DNA of 64,000 bases from Neiella marina (GTDB lineage: Bacteria > Pseudomonadota > Gammaproteobacteria > Enterobacterales > Neiellaceae): contig NZ_NGNS01000010.1 of assembly GCF_002165625.1 (NCBI RefSeq), positions 1-64,000 of the forward strand, read 5' to 3'. The notes below the pieces were generated by a model that was not told where the DNA came from, searched no databases, and saw only the letters and a list, made by a program, of their open reading frames with translations. The position numbers and the translations under genes are program-made. Of the stretch, positions 37,796 to 46,747 are shown piece after piece; the first letter of the stretch is position 1; each line of letters opens with the position of its first letter.

Positions 37796-38791
37796 ATGAT
37801 TCTGACCGCTAGGCTAGAACGTATATCAAAGGTGGCTAACATTTCGTTGGAGTGGCGCGTGTTCTCTCGACTGTTGATTATCGGTTTCTTACTCTGTTCG
37901 TTGTGCGCGCGCAATGCAATTGCTGCATCGTTGCAAGTAACAGGCGCTGATATTGAGGTGGCTTTCGAATCCTCAATAGCGGCCAATGATCAGGCTAAAA
38001 TCACGGTGTGGTTGCAACGCAACAGCGAGAGCCTAGCGCTTTTGTATGGCCGCTTCCCCGTCAATCAGTTAACCATCAATGTTGTTTCTAATCCATCGAA
38101 CCAAGCGGTACCGTTTGCTCGGGTGAAGCGAGGTAGAATTGATGGATTGGTGTTCTATGTTGACCCCAGCTATCCGCTCGAAGATTTCTTTGCCGATTGG
38201 AAAGCTCCGCACGAGTTTGCGCATTTGCTGATCCCATATCCGGGCTATGACGACATCTGGTTATCGGAAGGGCTGGCCAGCTTGTATCAAAACTTCCTAC
38301 CCGTTGTTAGTGGCACTTGGACCGAGCAACAAGCTTGGCAGGGTTTAGTTGATGGGTTTAATCGGGGACGCCGAGACAACAATCAGACACAGTACTCGCT
38401 TTCTGAATTGGCGCCACTGATGCACGAAACTAGCAGTTTTCGCCGAGTGTACTGGAGTGGTGCCGCATTCTTTCTGGCTGCCGCCAAACAATTGCAACTG
38501 GCAGGCACTAGCTTACCGCAAACACTAGAGCAGTTTCAGCGGTGCTGCCGCCAGCTACGGATCAATTGGAATGGCGATAAGTTTGTTCAACGCCTTGATC
38601 AGTTCAATAAAGAGCAAGTATTTGAAACGTTGTACACCATGTGGCAACAGCAACATTCCATACCCCAGCAAACCGAATTGCTAGCTTGGTATGGCGTGCA
38701 AGTGAGGAGCCAGCAAGTCAGCCTGTCATATCAGATGGACCATGTGGAACGACGATTGGCGTTGTATCGAGTAGACTTCCCAGCTTTTTAG
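37796..38791 (+). CDS. Exported zinc metallopeptidase, gluzincin-like
   Basis: A 331-residue protein with a signal peptide (hydrophobic residues 24-43, cleavage likely after AIAA). It has a zinc site HEFAH (H139, E140, H143) followed after 14 residues by E158 in WLSEGLASLYQ, the layout of MA-clan gluzincins such as M1 and M61 families. It should act in the periplasm or outside; the substrate is unknown. Length is below that of full M1 enzymes and no aminopeptidase GxMEN motif is seen, so exact family assignment is open. The start ATG is the first in frame; a shorter start at the GTG 37859 (VFSRLLIIGF) would give a more ordinary signal peptide. Confidence 0.75.
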   Translation: MILTARLERISKVANISLEWRVFSRLLIIGFLLCSLCARNAIAASLQVTGADIEVAFESSIAANDQAKITVWLQRNSESLALLYGRFPVNQLTINVVSNPSNQAVPFARVKRGRIDGLVFYVDPSYPLEDFFADWKAPHEFAHLLIPYPGYDDIWLSEGLASLYQNFLPVVSGTWTEQQAWQGLVDGFNRGRRDNNQTQYSLSELAPLMHETSSFRRVYWSGAAFFLAAAKQLQLAGTSLPQTLEQFQRCCRQLRINWNGDKFVQRLDQFNKEQVFETLYTMWQQQHSIPQQTELLAWYGVQVRSQQVSLSYQMDHVERRLALYRVDFPAF

Positions 38792-38825
38792 ACGGGGAAA
38801 TCGATCAAAGACAGATACAAGAGAG

Positions 38826-39044
38826 TTATATGTCCACGTTACACGTCGGGCATGGGCGATGCGCTCCATCTCCTATTTTTAAGTACCGCTCTTGTCCGTT
38901 ATCCAAGCTTCTTAGTATTAAAGTCAGCTGGGCACTGAGGACAGGACCCATTTCTCCCTCGGCGCAAACCAACGTAGTTTTATTGCTGAGAGAGCGGCCA
39001 CACAAGGAGCAAAGGACAGCTTTGACTTTTGTCTTTTGCTCCAT
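38826..39044 (-). CDS. Possible small zinc-ribbon-like protein
   Basis: A 72-codon frame starting MEQKTKVKAVLCSLCGRS. It contains five Cys in a ribbon-like arrangement: CSLC, a single Cys in TLVCAEGE, then CPTC near the end. Charged and hydrophobic residues alternate as in a real small domain. It lies just downstream of, and codirectional with, the large VWD lipoprotein. A GTG at 39080 would add 12 residues. No strong ribosome-binding site precedes the ATG, so the gene may be translated only weakly or not at all. Confidence 0.45.
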   Translation of the reverse strand: MEQKTKVKAVLCSLCGRSLSNKTTLVCAEGEMGPVLSAQLTLILRSLDNGQERYLKIGDGAHRPCPTCNVDI

Positions 39045-39082
39045 TCGTATATGTAGAGGTTGTAAGCCGATAGCGGCCACCT

Positions 39083-42000
39083 CTAACCCTGTTTTGCAGA
39101 ACCACGCTCGGCTATTGGTGATGGAGGGTTGGGGTATCTAGGTAAGCGACTAATATTTGCTTTTGCTTTTCTGGAAACTTTTGTTTGTTTATTGATATCA
39201 ATAACAGCCACACCTGCGATTACATCTGATCCATCGTCGCTTGTTATCAGAGGGTAATCGTTAGGCCCCAAGGATAAAAGTGATACATAGTTGACAACAA
39301 TCTGGTTGACGCTGTGAACAATTTGATGTTCGTTACTTTCGCTAATATTGAAGTAAGTATTGCCACCATAAACGGCTTCGCCGATGTTTCGCATGCTCGC
39401 ACCCATGCTAATTAGAAAATCATTTTGATGTTGTATACCCGTACTTAGCATGTACTTATCGTTTTCTCCTACGTATACAATTCGCCCGCCTTCAGATGCA
39501 AACTTCTTCAAGCTAACTATTTCATTTACCGAGTAGTTTTCTTGAGGAGTCCATAGGATGATGAGCTTGACGTTTGGCTTCACTGTTTCGATGCCACTTT
39601 TTTCATAGTTCTGCTCTATGTTAAACCCTTCATTTTCTAGTTCGCTTATCATTCTGCTGAATGAGTTGTTGCCACAGGTATTGTCACAACGAGAGTCATG
39701 GGATCTATCCCACATTATTGTGGTTTCAGATGAGCGTTCTGATGAATCGCTAAAGTTTGCTAGGTTTTTAACAAATTGAATGTTATCAGCGCGCCAGATC
39801 CTATCGTCGTCAAACACATTGACGTCGTTAATGACAATTAAATCTCCGCCTGGAGAAGGGGCTGCATCTTTGTCAAAAATAAACCCAGTTGTTGCGTTTC
39901 CTGTATTGCCATCGGTATCTGTTACGAAAATGGTAATCGTGTTTGTCCCCTCAATGAATTCGACAGGAGATAGAGAAAACTTGAAGCTACTATCAGATAG
40001 AGCGAGTGGTATAGTTTTCAGAGCTCCGTTGTTGATTGAGACCTTTAAATCGCTCACAACAGATGGGGTATCGAATTGACCCTCTATGATCACATTACTG
40101 CTAAGGATTTCTCCACCTGATGGAGAAGTTATATTAACTAGTGGAGGAATAGGGAGAATTAGCTCCCTAGTGGACTCTGCAATTTGTTGGTAAGATGTTA
40201 GCCCTGATTCTTGTCCTGTTAATGCTACGTCCAAGACACACGCATTCAGACGGCTTTGTTGCTGAACATACTGACTGCACAATTCCAAAATTCGTTGGTA
40301 TTCCGTGATTCCAACTTGTTCTATTAGCCGTTCTTTTGTCATCAGACTTCTAGGGTAGTTTCTGTTGATGAAACCCTCTACTGATTCGTTATCGAAATAA
40401 TCGAATAATGTGGATTCCTCGGTAACTCGCCAACTCTCTCCATATATATCGTATAACTCGTTGAAGTTAGAGTTTGATATATTCTGCCCAGTAGAGCTTT
40501 GGAGTTCATTTTCTATTGAACCATCGAAACGGCCTAAAAGACCGTTTACGGAACCTGCTCGTTGATTGTTCAATGCCGTTTCTACTTCGACGAAGTCGCC
40601 TCGTCGGAATACGCGCATAGAAGAGCCGTCAGCCCAAAATACTATGAACTCTCTTTCTTTTCTCTCAATAGCTGCCCCATTGGACAGCTGGTGGGTGCCA
40701 AAGCTAATATCTGACAGTTCCCCCTCTATTAGTAGGGCAAGTCCAGTATTTCCGCGATAAAAAGCTAACCTATTTCCTTCTACGTCAGCTGCTATTGCTG
40801 CGTTTAATGAAACACTTTGGGACCTTTCTACGGCTTCATATCTTCCCTGAATCTCTAAAGAGTCTAGTGATGACTTGGCTAATATGTACTCTCCTACTCC
40901 ATGAAAACCGTAGGAAAGACCATCAAACGTTCGAAGATTTGGGTCTCCGGTTACGCGCGCTGTTTTCGTTAAGTTACCTTGGCTGTCAATAAGAGGTTGA
41001 GGAGATAAGTCGTCCTCATTTATCGGGGTCAAAAGGACAAGATTAACCTCTCTGTCGGCTTTTTCAATTTCGATCGGTAGCGATTCGGGGGCGTAACCTG
41101 ATTTGGTAGCACTCAACGAATATGACCCTTCGGATACCCCTGATAGATTGAATTGTCCTGAATTGGAAGTAATCGTATTTCTTAATGTTCCAGTTGCGCT
41201 TCCGAGAAGTTGAATAGATGCATTGCTTAGAGGTAAGCCTTCTGGATCCGTGACAGTACCATGAATCGAGCTAAACTCAGTCGCAAAAGGGCAATCTGTT
41301 TTTTGCCACACAGGCTCTCCAAAGTCGTATATATCAACACTCTCCTTTTTTCTCGATTCGGACATACCCAAGATATCCCCGACGATCCCGTAATCAAAAT
41401 TTGCATCAACATTGAAACCCAGTGTTAAATCCAACAAACACTCAATTTGCTCCTTAACAACATCGAGTTCAGACTTGGCTGTGAATGTAGCGAACGGGCC
41501 CATTTCAAGACCGATTCCTGGCCCATCTATGATAATTCCATCTGAAAAAGGAATAGGGATGGTAGTTTCATACACGGATAAAACGACTTGAATTTCAGCT
41601 TCTGCTCGTGCAGATGCTTCAGCCGATAAGTCATACGTTGGACCGATTGAAGAAATCGTAGGCTTAAATTGATTTATAATGTCTAGATTATCATTGTAGT
41701 AATCGAAACCAGTCTCATATTCTCCAGTGGTCGCTACTCCAAATTTTGCGTTGATGGCTCCAGCTACTCCAACCTTTGCTTCCAGCTGGGGAATGAGCTT
41801 TACATTGAATAAGATTGGAATCCCACTTACGTATACGACTGTAGAATTATCAACTATCGGATTGAATGATTGCGACTTGTCGAATAGTTCCTTTTCAAAA
41901 TCGTAGTCTAAAGCAATGTGAGCTTTTGTTTGATAGTCTGCATTGGCTATGGTTGCTATTCGTTCTATTTGCCTTTTGAGTACCGAAATATCGAAATCAA

Positions 42001-43216
42001 TTTCTACCGCAGAGTTCATTTTTAACTCTACTACACTAGTTATTTCAGGAGTGAACTCATGCTGAATAACTCGGTTGAAACTGAGCAGGTCGGTTTTGCT
42101 CTTGTAAGAAGTTTTGCTCCCATTAGAAACTATATCTGCCCGTGTTCGAGTAGAAGAGTTAGAAACAGTTAAGTTGATTGATAGTTCTGCATCTGGAAAT
42201 GCATCAGTAAATCGAGCTCTAGTTGTCGCCAAGATGTTGCCGTTTAAAGACTGTACTTGACGAAGAAAACCCGCTTCTCCGCTATCGGTTACGCCAACAA
42301 TTACATCCCCAACTTGAATTGTACTTATGTCACCAGACTCTAGTGTCAAATGCCCTGGACTAGGGGAAAATATTAACCCCGTTTGAGGGCTCGCAATCAA
42401 AGTCTCATATCCATGTTCATTCCGATTTGCTGGGGTAAGTTCGCTGTCTTCTGAAACGGTAGGGGTAATAGTTATATCGCTCAGAGTAGGTTCATCGAAT
42501 TCGCCAGAAAAATCTATAAAGGTAATTGCTTCAGAGATGTTTACTTCCGTGGAGGTTGTACCAACCCCTCCGTCGTCGAATAAAGCTTCTACATGAACAA
42601 TTACCTCACTCTGCTGTATGTCTGACGGGATATTTATTTGTGCAGATTTTTGGTTTTGCTCTCTGGGAACGATTGTTACTTTCGGTGAGGATGACCATTT
42701 AATGCTAGCGATAGTCTTGTTTTCTAGAGGGATTACTTCTGCATATATTGTAGAGCCGGCAGATACTTCATCTGCTGTTAGGATAGATACTTTTGACGAA
42801 GAATGGGGGGGAGTAACAGAAATGATAACTTCGTCGCTTGCTGTAGCGCCCTTGTCGTCAGTAGCGATAATTTCAAACGTCAGCGATTCATCGGCGGATA
42901 CAGCCGGCGCAGTGAAGCTAGCTTCTTCTGAGGCACTATCGTTCAAAACTACGGCTGGCCCATCTATTTGCTTCCATAGCAGGCTTGCAATAGATCCATC
43001 TGAGTCGGTGGCGCTTGCTTTTAAATAGACAATAGAACTGCTTTCTACTGTTTGTTGTTGGCCTGCGTCAACGAATGGCTTTTGATTTAATTCTGATACA
43101 GGGCTCGAAGAATCCGAACTGCCTCCACAGGAGCTAACAAACAACAAAACTATGCAGAGCTGAATCAATTGAAGTAGAGATTTGAATAAGTTTGAGCTTG
43201 AAGGTTTCCTTTGCAT
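39083..43216 (-). CDS. Very large lipoprotein with PKD-like, carboxypeptidase-regulatory-like and VWD-like domains
   Basis: A 1377-residue surface protein, function unknown. The lipobox VSSC places the lipidated Cys at residue 30. A PKD/Ig-like domain follows at about 46-137, beginning VDAGQQQTVESSSIVYL. Next is a long unique region (140-640), then a carboxypeptidase-regulatory-like beta-sandwich (about 650-735, HGTVTDPEGLPLSNASIQLL). A von Willebrand D-like domain spans about 755-920, from DPNLRTFDGLSYGFHGVGEY to GLLGRFDGSIENELQ. An Ig-like bridge leads to a C-terminal alpha/beta domain (about 1120-1340) resembling DUF4350/GATase-like folds. The gene is visibly richer in A and T than its neighbours, suggesting acquisition. 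Likely an adhesin or extracellular matrix protein. Confidence 0.8.
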   Translation of the reverse strand: MQRKPSSSNLFKSLLQLIQLCIVLLFVSSCGGSSDSSSPVSELNQKPFVDAGQQQTVESSSIVYLKASATDSDGSIASLLWKQIDGPAVVLNDSASEEASFTAPAVSADESLTFEIIATDDKGATASDEVIISVTPPHSSSKVSILTADEVSAGSTIYAEVIPLENKTIASIKWSSSPKVTIVPREQNQKSAQINIPSDIQQSEVIVHVEALFDDGGVGTTSTEVNISEAITFIDFSGEFDEPTLSDITITPTVSEDSELTPANRNEHGYETLIASPQTGLIFSPSPGHLTLESGDISTIQVGDVIVGVTDSGEAGFLRQVQSLNGNILATTRARFTDAFPDAELSINLTVSNSSTRTRADIVSNGSKTSYKSKTDLLSFNRVIQHEFTPEITSVVELKMNSAVEIDFDISVLKRQIERIATIANADYQTKAHIALDYDFEKELFDKSQSFNPIVDNSTVVYVSGIPILFNVKLIPQLEAKVGVAGAINAKFGVATTGEYETGFDYYNDNLDIINQFKPTISSIGPTYDLSAEASARAEAEIQVVLSVYETTIPIPFSDGIIIDGPGIGLEMGPFATFTAKSELDVVKEQIECLLDLTLGFNVDANFDYGIVGDILGMSESRKKESVDIYDFGEPVWQKTDCPFATEFSSIHGTVTDPEGLPLSNASIQLLGSATGTLRNTITSNSGQFNLSGVSEGSYSLSATKSGYAPESLPIEIEKADREVNLVLLTPINEDDLSPQPLIDSQGNLTKTARVTGDPNLRTFDGLSYGFHGVGEYILAKSSLDSLEIQGRYEAVERSQSVSLNAAIAADVEGNRLAFYRGNTGLALLIEGELSDISFGTHQLSNGAAIERKEREFIVFWADGSSMRVFRRGDFVEVETALNNQRAGSVNGLLGRFDGSIENELQSSTGQNISNSNFNELYDIYGESWRVTEESTLFDYFDNESVEGFINRNYPRSLMTKERLIEQVGITEYQRILELCSQYVQQQSRLNACVLDVALTGQESGLTSYQQIAESTRELILPIPPLVNITSPSGGEILSSNVIIEGQFDTPSVVSDLKVSINNGALKTIPLALSDSSFKFSLSPVEFIEGTNTITIFVTDTDGNTGNATTGFIFDKDAAPSPGGDLIVINDVNVFDDDRIWRADNIQFVKNLANFSDSSERSSETTIMWDRSHDSRCDNTCGNNSFSRMISELENEGFNIEQNYEKSGIETVKPNVKLIILWTPQENYSVNEIVSLKKFASEGGRIVYVGENDKYMLSTGIQHQNDFLISMGASMRNIGEAVYGGNTYFNISESNEHQIVHSVNQIVVNYVSLLSLGPNDYPLITSDDGSDVIAGVAVIDINKQTKVSRKAKANISRLPRYPNPPSPIAERGSAKQG

Positions 43217-43639
43217 GTGTTTCCCTACACTAAAAACTTAATAAAAAGATGGGCCCTTGAAACTAATCGAAGGGATTAAAGTATTTGAGTAGGAAAACGG
43301 TCTAGTTTTGCAGTATTCGTGGAGAAAAAACCTAGGAGTTAGTCCCTTAACTCAATATAAGCACTTTCATATATTTTGCATGCTATGTTTTTGATCTGGG
43401 TCATGTAGGTCTATTGCTTTGAGCGATAGCCGAATACTCGTTGCTCCATTTGTATGGATTTACAATGCTGCGGTTATTAAAAATATTGAACTTGGCAATA
43501 ACATTAGAAATTTGCTTGTCTCAAACAACTTAGTGAACGCCTTCCCATTTAGGTCGAATTTTTATTTCGCAGGAGCATACAGTTAGTACAAATAGTTTTT
43601 ATTCAAAAAATTGTTTATTTCAGTTGGCTAGAGTTAGTT
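43217..43639. other. AT-rich intergenic region between the VWD lipoprotein gene and tRNA-Arg
   Basis: About 420 bases, AT-rich like the lipoprotein gene, without an open frame of note. The lipoprotein promoter (minus strand) must lie here, but no clear -35/-10 pair stands out. No integrase fragment, insertion-sequence end or copy of the tRNA 3' end was found. Confidence 0.5.
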
Positions 43640-43715
43640 TGGCGTCCCCACCAGGACTCGAACCTGGATCGATCGCTTAGGAGGCGACTGTTCTATCCAG
43701 TTGAACTATGGGGAC
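43640..43715 (-). tRNA. tRNA-Arg (anticodon CCU)
   Basis: On the minus strand, 76 nt from GTCCCCA to the encoded CCA. The acceptor stem GTCCCCA pairs with TGGGGAC, the anticodon loop CTCCTAA holds CCT, and the T loop is TTCGAGT. It decodes AGG. This tRNA (argW type) is a common integration site in gammaproteobacteria. Confidence 0.95.
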
Positions 43716-43940
43716 TCGCGCGGATGCGTTGGATAGGCGGCAGGATTATACAGCGACGAAATCGAAAATGCAGCTCCGGTGAGTCATTGTTATCAATCTA
43801 TAACTCGCTGTAGTTGCTCCGGTTATTGCATCGTTAATTGTAACGTTTTGCCATCGGTTTGGTGGACATCCCCTCGTTATCTCCCTAAGCTTGCGACAGC
43901 TTTTCTTTGGCACAGCTTGGTGTGCTGTGCATTCACCGAT

Positions 43941-44606
43941 ATGAGTGATTCGATTATGAACCGACCGTTTTATTGGGCGATTGCCGCTGTCGTGGCAGTG
44001 GCGACCTTGGTGTTTTTTGTCGCCGTGTCTTTGGAGCCAACGGCACAAAAAATGTTGATGCGTGAACATGGCCCGATAGAGGCCTTGTCTGCGTTTGGCT
44101 ATTTGCTATGTGTTGCTGTGATGGCCAAAGCTGGTGGCAGCGATTACCTGAAGAAATACTGGTACTTTGCTGTTGTGCTGGTGTCGTTTGCGGCTCGTGA
44201 AATGGACTTTGATAAAGCCTTCACCGAAGTTGGCGTACTGAAGAGTAAATTCTTCTTCAGTCCTGAAGTCAGTGTCATGGGCAAGTTGGTCAGTGCTGTG
44301 ATACTCGGCTTTATCTTGTTTGCCCTAATCACCATTGTGCGCCGCCATGGCAAGTCTTTTCTCGTTAAAGTGTTTAGCTTCCGCTGGGATCCGGTGATTT
44401 GGAGTGTTGGTTTTGCCGGTACGTTTTTGGTGGTTTCGAAGTCGCTTGATGGCCTTGGCCGCAAGTTGCGTGGCTGGGGTATTGCTGATATTTCACCTGA
44501 GGTAGATAAAGTCGCCAGCTTAGTTGAAGAGTCGATGGAATTGGCAGTCCCTTATCTGTTTATCATTGCCGTGCTGGCTTATTTGCGCAGCCAGCGGTCA
44601 GCTTAA
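43941..44606 (+). CDS. Multi-pass membrane protein, unknown
   Basis: About 221 residues with five or six hydrophobic segments and no recognised family motif. The ATG at 43941 (MSDSIMNRPFYWAIAAV) or the one at 43956 is preferred; the frame is open back to 43779, but the extra residues look non-coding. Notable stretches are the early EHGPIEALSAFGYLLCV and a central AAREMDFDKAFTEVGVLKS with several charged residues between helices. It is convergent with flgT, stops 17 bases apart. No functional inference is possible. Confidence 0.7.
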   Translation: MSDSIMNRPFYWAIAAVVAVATLVFFVAVSLEPTAQKMLMREHGPIEALSAFGYLLCVAVMAKAGGSDYLKKYWYFAVVLVSFAAREMDFDKAFTEVGVLKSKFFFSPEVSVMGKLVSAVILGFILFALITIVRRHGKSFLVKVFSFRWDPVIWSVGFAGTFLVVSKSLDGLGRKLRGWGIADISPEVDKVASLVEESMELAVPYLFIIAVLAYLRSQRSA

Positions 44607-44623
44607 CGGCTAAAGCGCTGAGG

Positions 44624-45853
44624 CTACCAATCTGGTTTCAGCGCCTTAAACATCACCACGTCGTTAATACTGACGTTGGCCAAATCTGATGAACGCTTGG
44701 TGGTTAAATAAGCCTGGCGTGCTTCAACCGCACTCACGACTAACTCAATTGACGATGCGTCAAAGCTTGTTTTGACCTTGCCAAATGGATCCATAAAGGT
44801 GGTCATTCGAGTCAGTTGTGCCGTTTGGCCGCGGACAATACCGTCCTGCGCCCCCATGTTGACTATTACGCCCGCGTCTTTGCGATTGATGATGTTGGCG
44901 ATACTTGGAGTACATGACAGCGCTGTTTCGATATCGTTCTGAGCATCACCGAGCATTTGCCCCCAAGCTTTTCCGTAATCGCTCTGCCAAAAATCTGCCG
45001 AGAAGGGATCAACCACTTGCTCCGGCGGGAAGTCCCACAATACTTGGTCGCGGTAGCGAAAACGCTTAACCAGTTCGCCCGTCATGCCATCGAGTAAATC
45101 CAGCTCTAGTGACAACGAGCGAGGTTTGGGCTCGTATGTCCAGAACTTCAAATTGAGCGACTGCTCTTGCGAGACACTGATGTCTCTGACTTGGCCAACT
45201 AACACGTATTGGCTATTGGAGCGACGGGCCAGCGTCCTTGCTAACTCATCGACTTCGGGAATGGTGGTTAACTGCGAAGGGTCGTAGGCCAGCACTTCAT
45301 CAAGCCACAAGTGACTCTTTACTTGCGTGCTGGTCTCTTGAAAGGAACTATGCATCACTTTACTCACTGCGCCACCGATATCATAGATACCGCCGTGAGC
45401 AGCTTGCTGGCGATGAGCCAGAGGGAAGCGAGCAATTGTCAGAGTGTGGCTCAGGCCACTGTTTGTGCATTGTGCTTCTGCAAAGATCTCAGCGCGAATG
45501 CGAGCGGTCACCGACTCATCGGTGGTGGTGTAGGACAACACCTCGAGGCCGACTAGCTCGCCATTGCTCTGATAGGAAATAGAATCTTGAGTGAGGGTAC
45601 CGTTTTCGACTTGCTGAACACTGGAAATCGAAGCGCCAGCAAACAGCACCGCTGACTTCACAGCTTCTTTCACTGCCTGCTCCTTGGCGCGCTCAATGTT
45701 GTTGCCGATAATGACCGCAGAGCCTTCGGATTCGTACCATTGGGCAGAAGCCGGATATGCTAAAAGCAAAGCCATACAAACGCCAATTGTGCCCAGCGAA
45801 CGGGTTAAGTCGGCGATCAAACATGTTATACGGTATTGGCTATTGTTACTCAT
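44624..45853 (-). CDS. flgT: Flagellar H-ring protein FlgT
   Basis: A 409-residue periplasmic protein. FlgT assembles the H-ring around the basal body and helps attach the MotX/MotY T-ring in sodium-driven polar flagella of Vibrio and relatives. A signal peptide ends at PASAQ; the mature start WYESEGSAVI and ERAKEQAVKEAVKSAVLFAG match FlgT well. The ATG at 45853 is favoured for its signal-peptide length; an ATG at 45877 is also in frame. It is divergent from flgO-flgP, as in Vibrio, with a predicted sigma-54 promoter facing it about 100 bases upstream. Confidence 0.88.
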   Translation of the reverse strand: MSNNSQYRITCLIADLTRSLGTIGVCMALLLAYPASAQWYESEGSAVIIGNNIERAKEQAVKEAVKSAVLFAGASISSVQQVENGTLTQDSISYQSNGELVGLEVLSYTTTDESVTARIRAEIFAEAQCTNSGLSHTLTIARFPLAHRQQAAHGGIYDIGGAVSKVMHSSFQETSTQVKSHLWLDEVLAYDPSQLTTIPEVDELARTLARRSNSQYVLVGQVRDISVSQEQSLNLKFWTYEPKPRSLSLELDLLDGMTGELVKRFRYRDQVLWDFPPEQVVDPFSADFWQSDYGKAWGQMLGDAQNDIETALSCTPSIANIINRKDAGVIVNMGAQDGIVRGQTAQLTRMTTFMDPFGKVKTSFDASSIELVVSAVEARQAYLTTKRSSDLANVSINDVVMFKALKPDW

Positions 45854-45962
45854 TGCTTTGCTCGTTGTTGCTGTCATTCAGTCTGCGCTTAGCGTGAATG
45901 CCTGACTTCCGGCGTGACCGCCATTGTATCTTCGTATGCATATCGTTGTGAGCAAATCAGTA

Positions 45963-45978
45963 AGCAAAATTGGTGCCG
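45963..45978 (-). promoter_or_regulatory. Sigma-54 promoter of flgT
   Basis: On the minus strand CGGCACCAATTTTGCT matches TGGCACG-N4-TTGCW, with the -24 GG and -12 GC at exact spacing. The predicted start is near 45952, about 100 bases before the flgT ATG. It is back to back with the flgO promoter. Confidence 0.75.
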
Positions 45979-46010
45979 GGTATGTTTTGACGGATTCTTG
46001 TCACTCTTTG

Positions 46011-46026
46011 CGGCACGGATTTTGCT
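46011..46026 (+). promoter_or_regulatory. Sigma-54 promoter of flgO-flgP
   Basis: CGGCACGGATTTTGCT differs from TGGCACG-N4-TTGCW only at the first base. The predicted start site is near 46037, about 50 bases before the flgO GTG. Confidence 0.82.
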
Positions 46027-46087
46027 GAACTAACCCCGAAGAACCATCACAGTGGCAAGTTTCTGCCTGTGACATGAGGATTGAAGG

Positions 46088-46747
46088 GTGAATAAACGTT
46101 TACTAACCGGATTACTGGCGATTTGGGGGCTGGTAGGTTGTGCAAGTCAGCCGCTGCCTGAGCACGATCCAATCATCGTATACAGTGATCAAGAACCCAC
46201 GCAACTGGTCGGCGCCATTGATGACATGGCTCGGCAATTGTTTGCCACCCGCAAGTTCGTGACCCTCGAAACACCGATTGCCGTCACTTCGTTTGTCGAG
46301 TTGAAAAGTCTGCAGAAGACCAGCGAACTTGGCAATCAAATGGCCGAAAGCTTTGTCCATCACCTGCAGGCCAACGGTTATCGGGTTATCGAATACAAAG
46401 CGCCAGGGTATATCAAAGTCACCGAGCAGGGAGACTATGCACTGAGCCGTGATTATCAAGACCTAACTGGCAGTTTTGAAATCGACTATATCCTTACCGG
46501 CACCTATAGCTCAGTACCTCAAGGCATGATGGTCAATGTCCGCATGTTTGCCGCTGAAAGCAAAATTGTCGTGGCGACGGCGCAGGGTTTTATTCCAAAC
46601 CAAGCATTAGCTAAAGAGCCGATCAAAAACACCGATCATCAAGCGCTGCGAATGGAGCATGGTTCCTTGGTGCGTTCTGAACCTGCGTTGACTGTACCAA
46701 CAACAGAACAACGGAGCGATGATGACGAAGAGGGGGACTGGTTATGA
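46088..46747 (+). CDS. flgO: Flagellar outer-membrane lipoprotein FlgO
   Basis: A 219-residue lipoprotein (lipobox LVGCA, Cys 18) of the FlgO family. With FlgP and FlgT it forms the outer-membrane H-ring of polar flagella. The FlgO domain shows VTSFVELKSLQKTSELGNQM and ESFVHHLQANGYRVIEYK, then YILTGTYSSVPQGMMVNVRM. The start is a GTG at 46088 with GAGGATTGAAG upstream. It overlaps flgP by ATGA. The acidic C-terminal tail (DDDEEGDW) is unremarkable. No other flagellar genes are in the window. Confidence 0.9.
   Translation: MNKRLLTGLLAIWGLVGCASQPLPEHDPIIVYSDQEPTQLVGAIDDMARQLFATRKFVTLETPIAVTSFVELKSLQKTSELGNQMAESFVHHLQANGYRVIEYKAPGYIKVTEQGDYALSRDYQDLTGSFEIDYILTGTYSSVPQGMMVNVRMFAAESKIVVATAQGFIPNQALAKEPIKNTDHQALRMEHGSLVRSEPALTVPTTEQRSDDDEEGDWL

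Noticed and set aside
38792-43715. Genomic island integrated at tRNA-Arg(CCU)
   Set aside because: Composition suggests acquisition, but I found no integrase, no second copy of the tRNA 3' end on the left side and no mobile-element ends, so a defined island cannot be claimed.
46050-46067. Second sigma-54-like sequence (TGGCAAGTTTCTGCC) upstream of flgO
   Set aside because: The distance between the GG and GC elements is one base too short; the site at 46011-46026 is far better.
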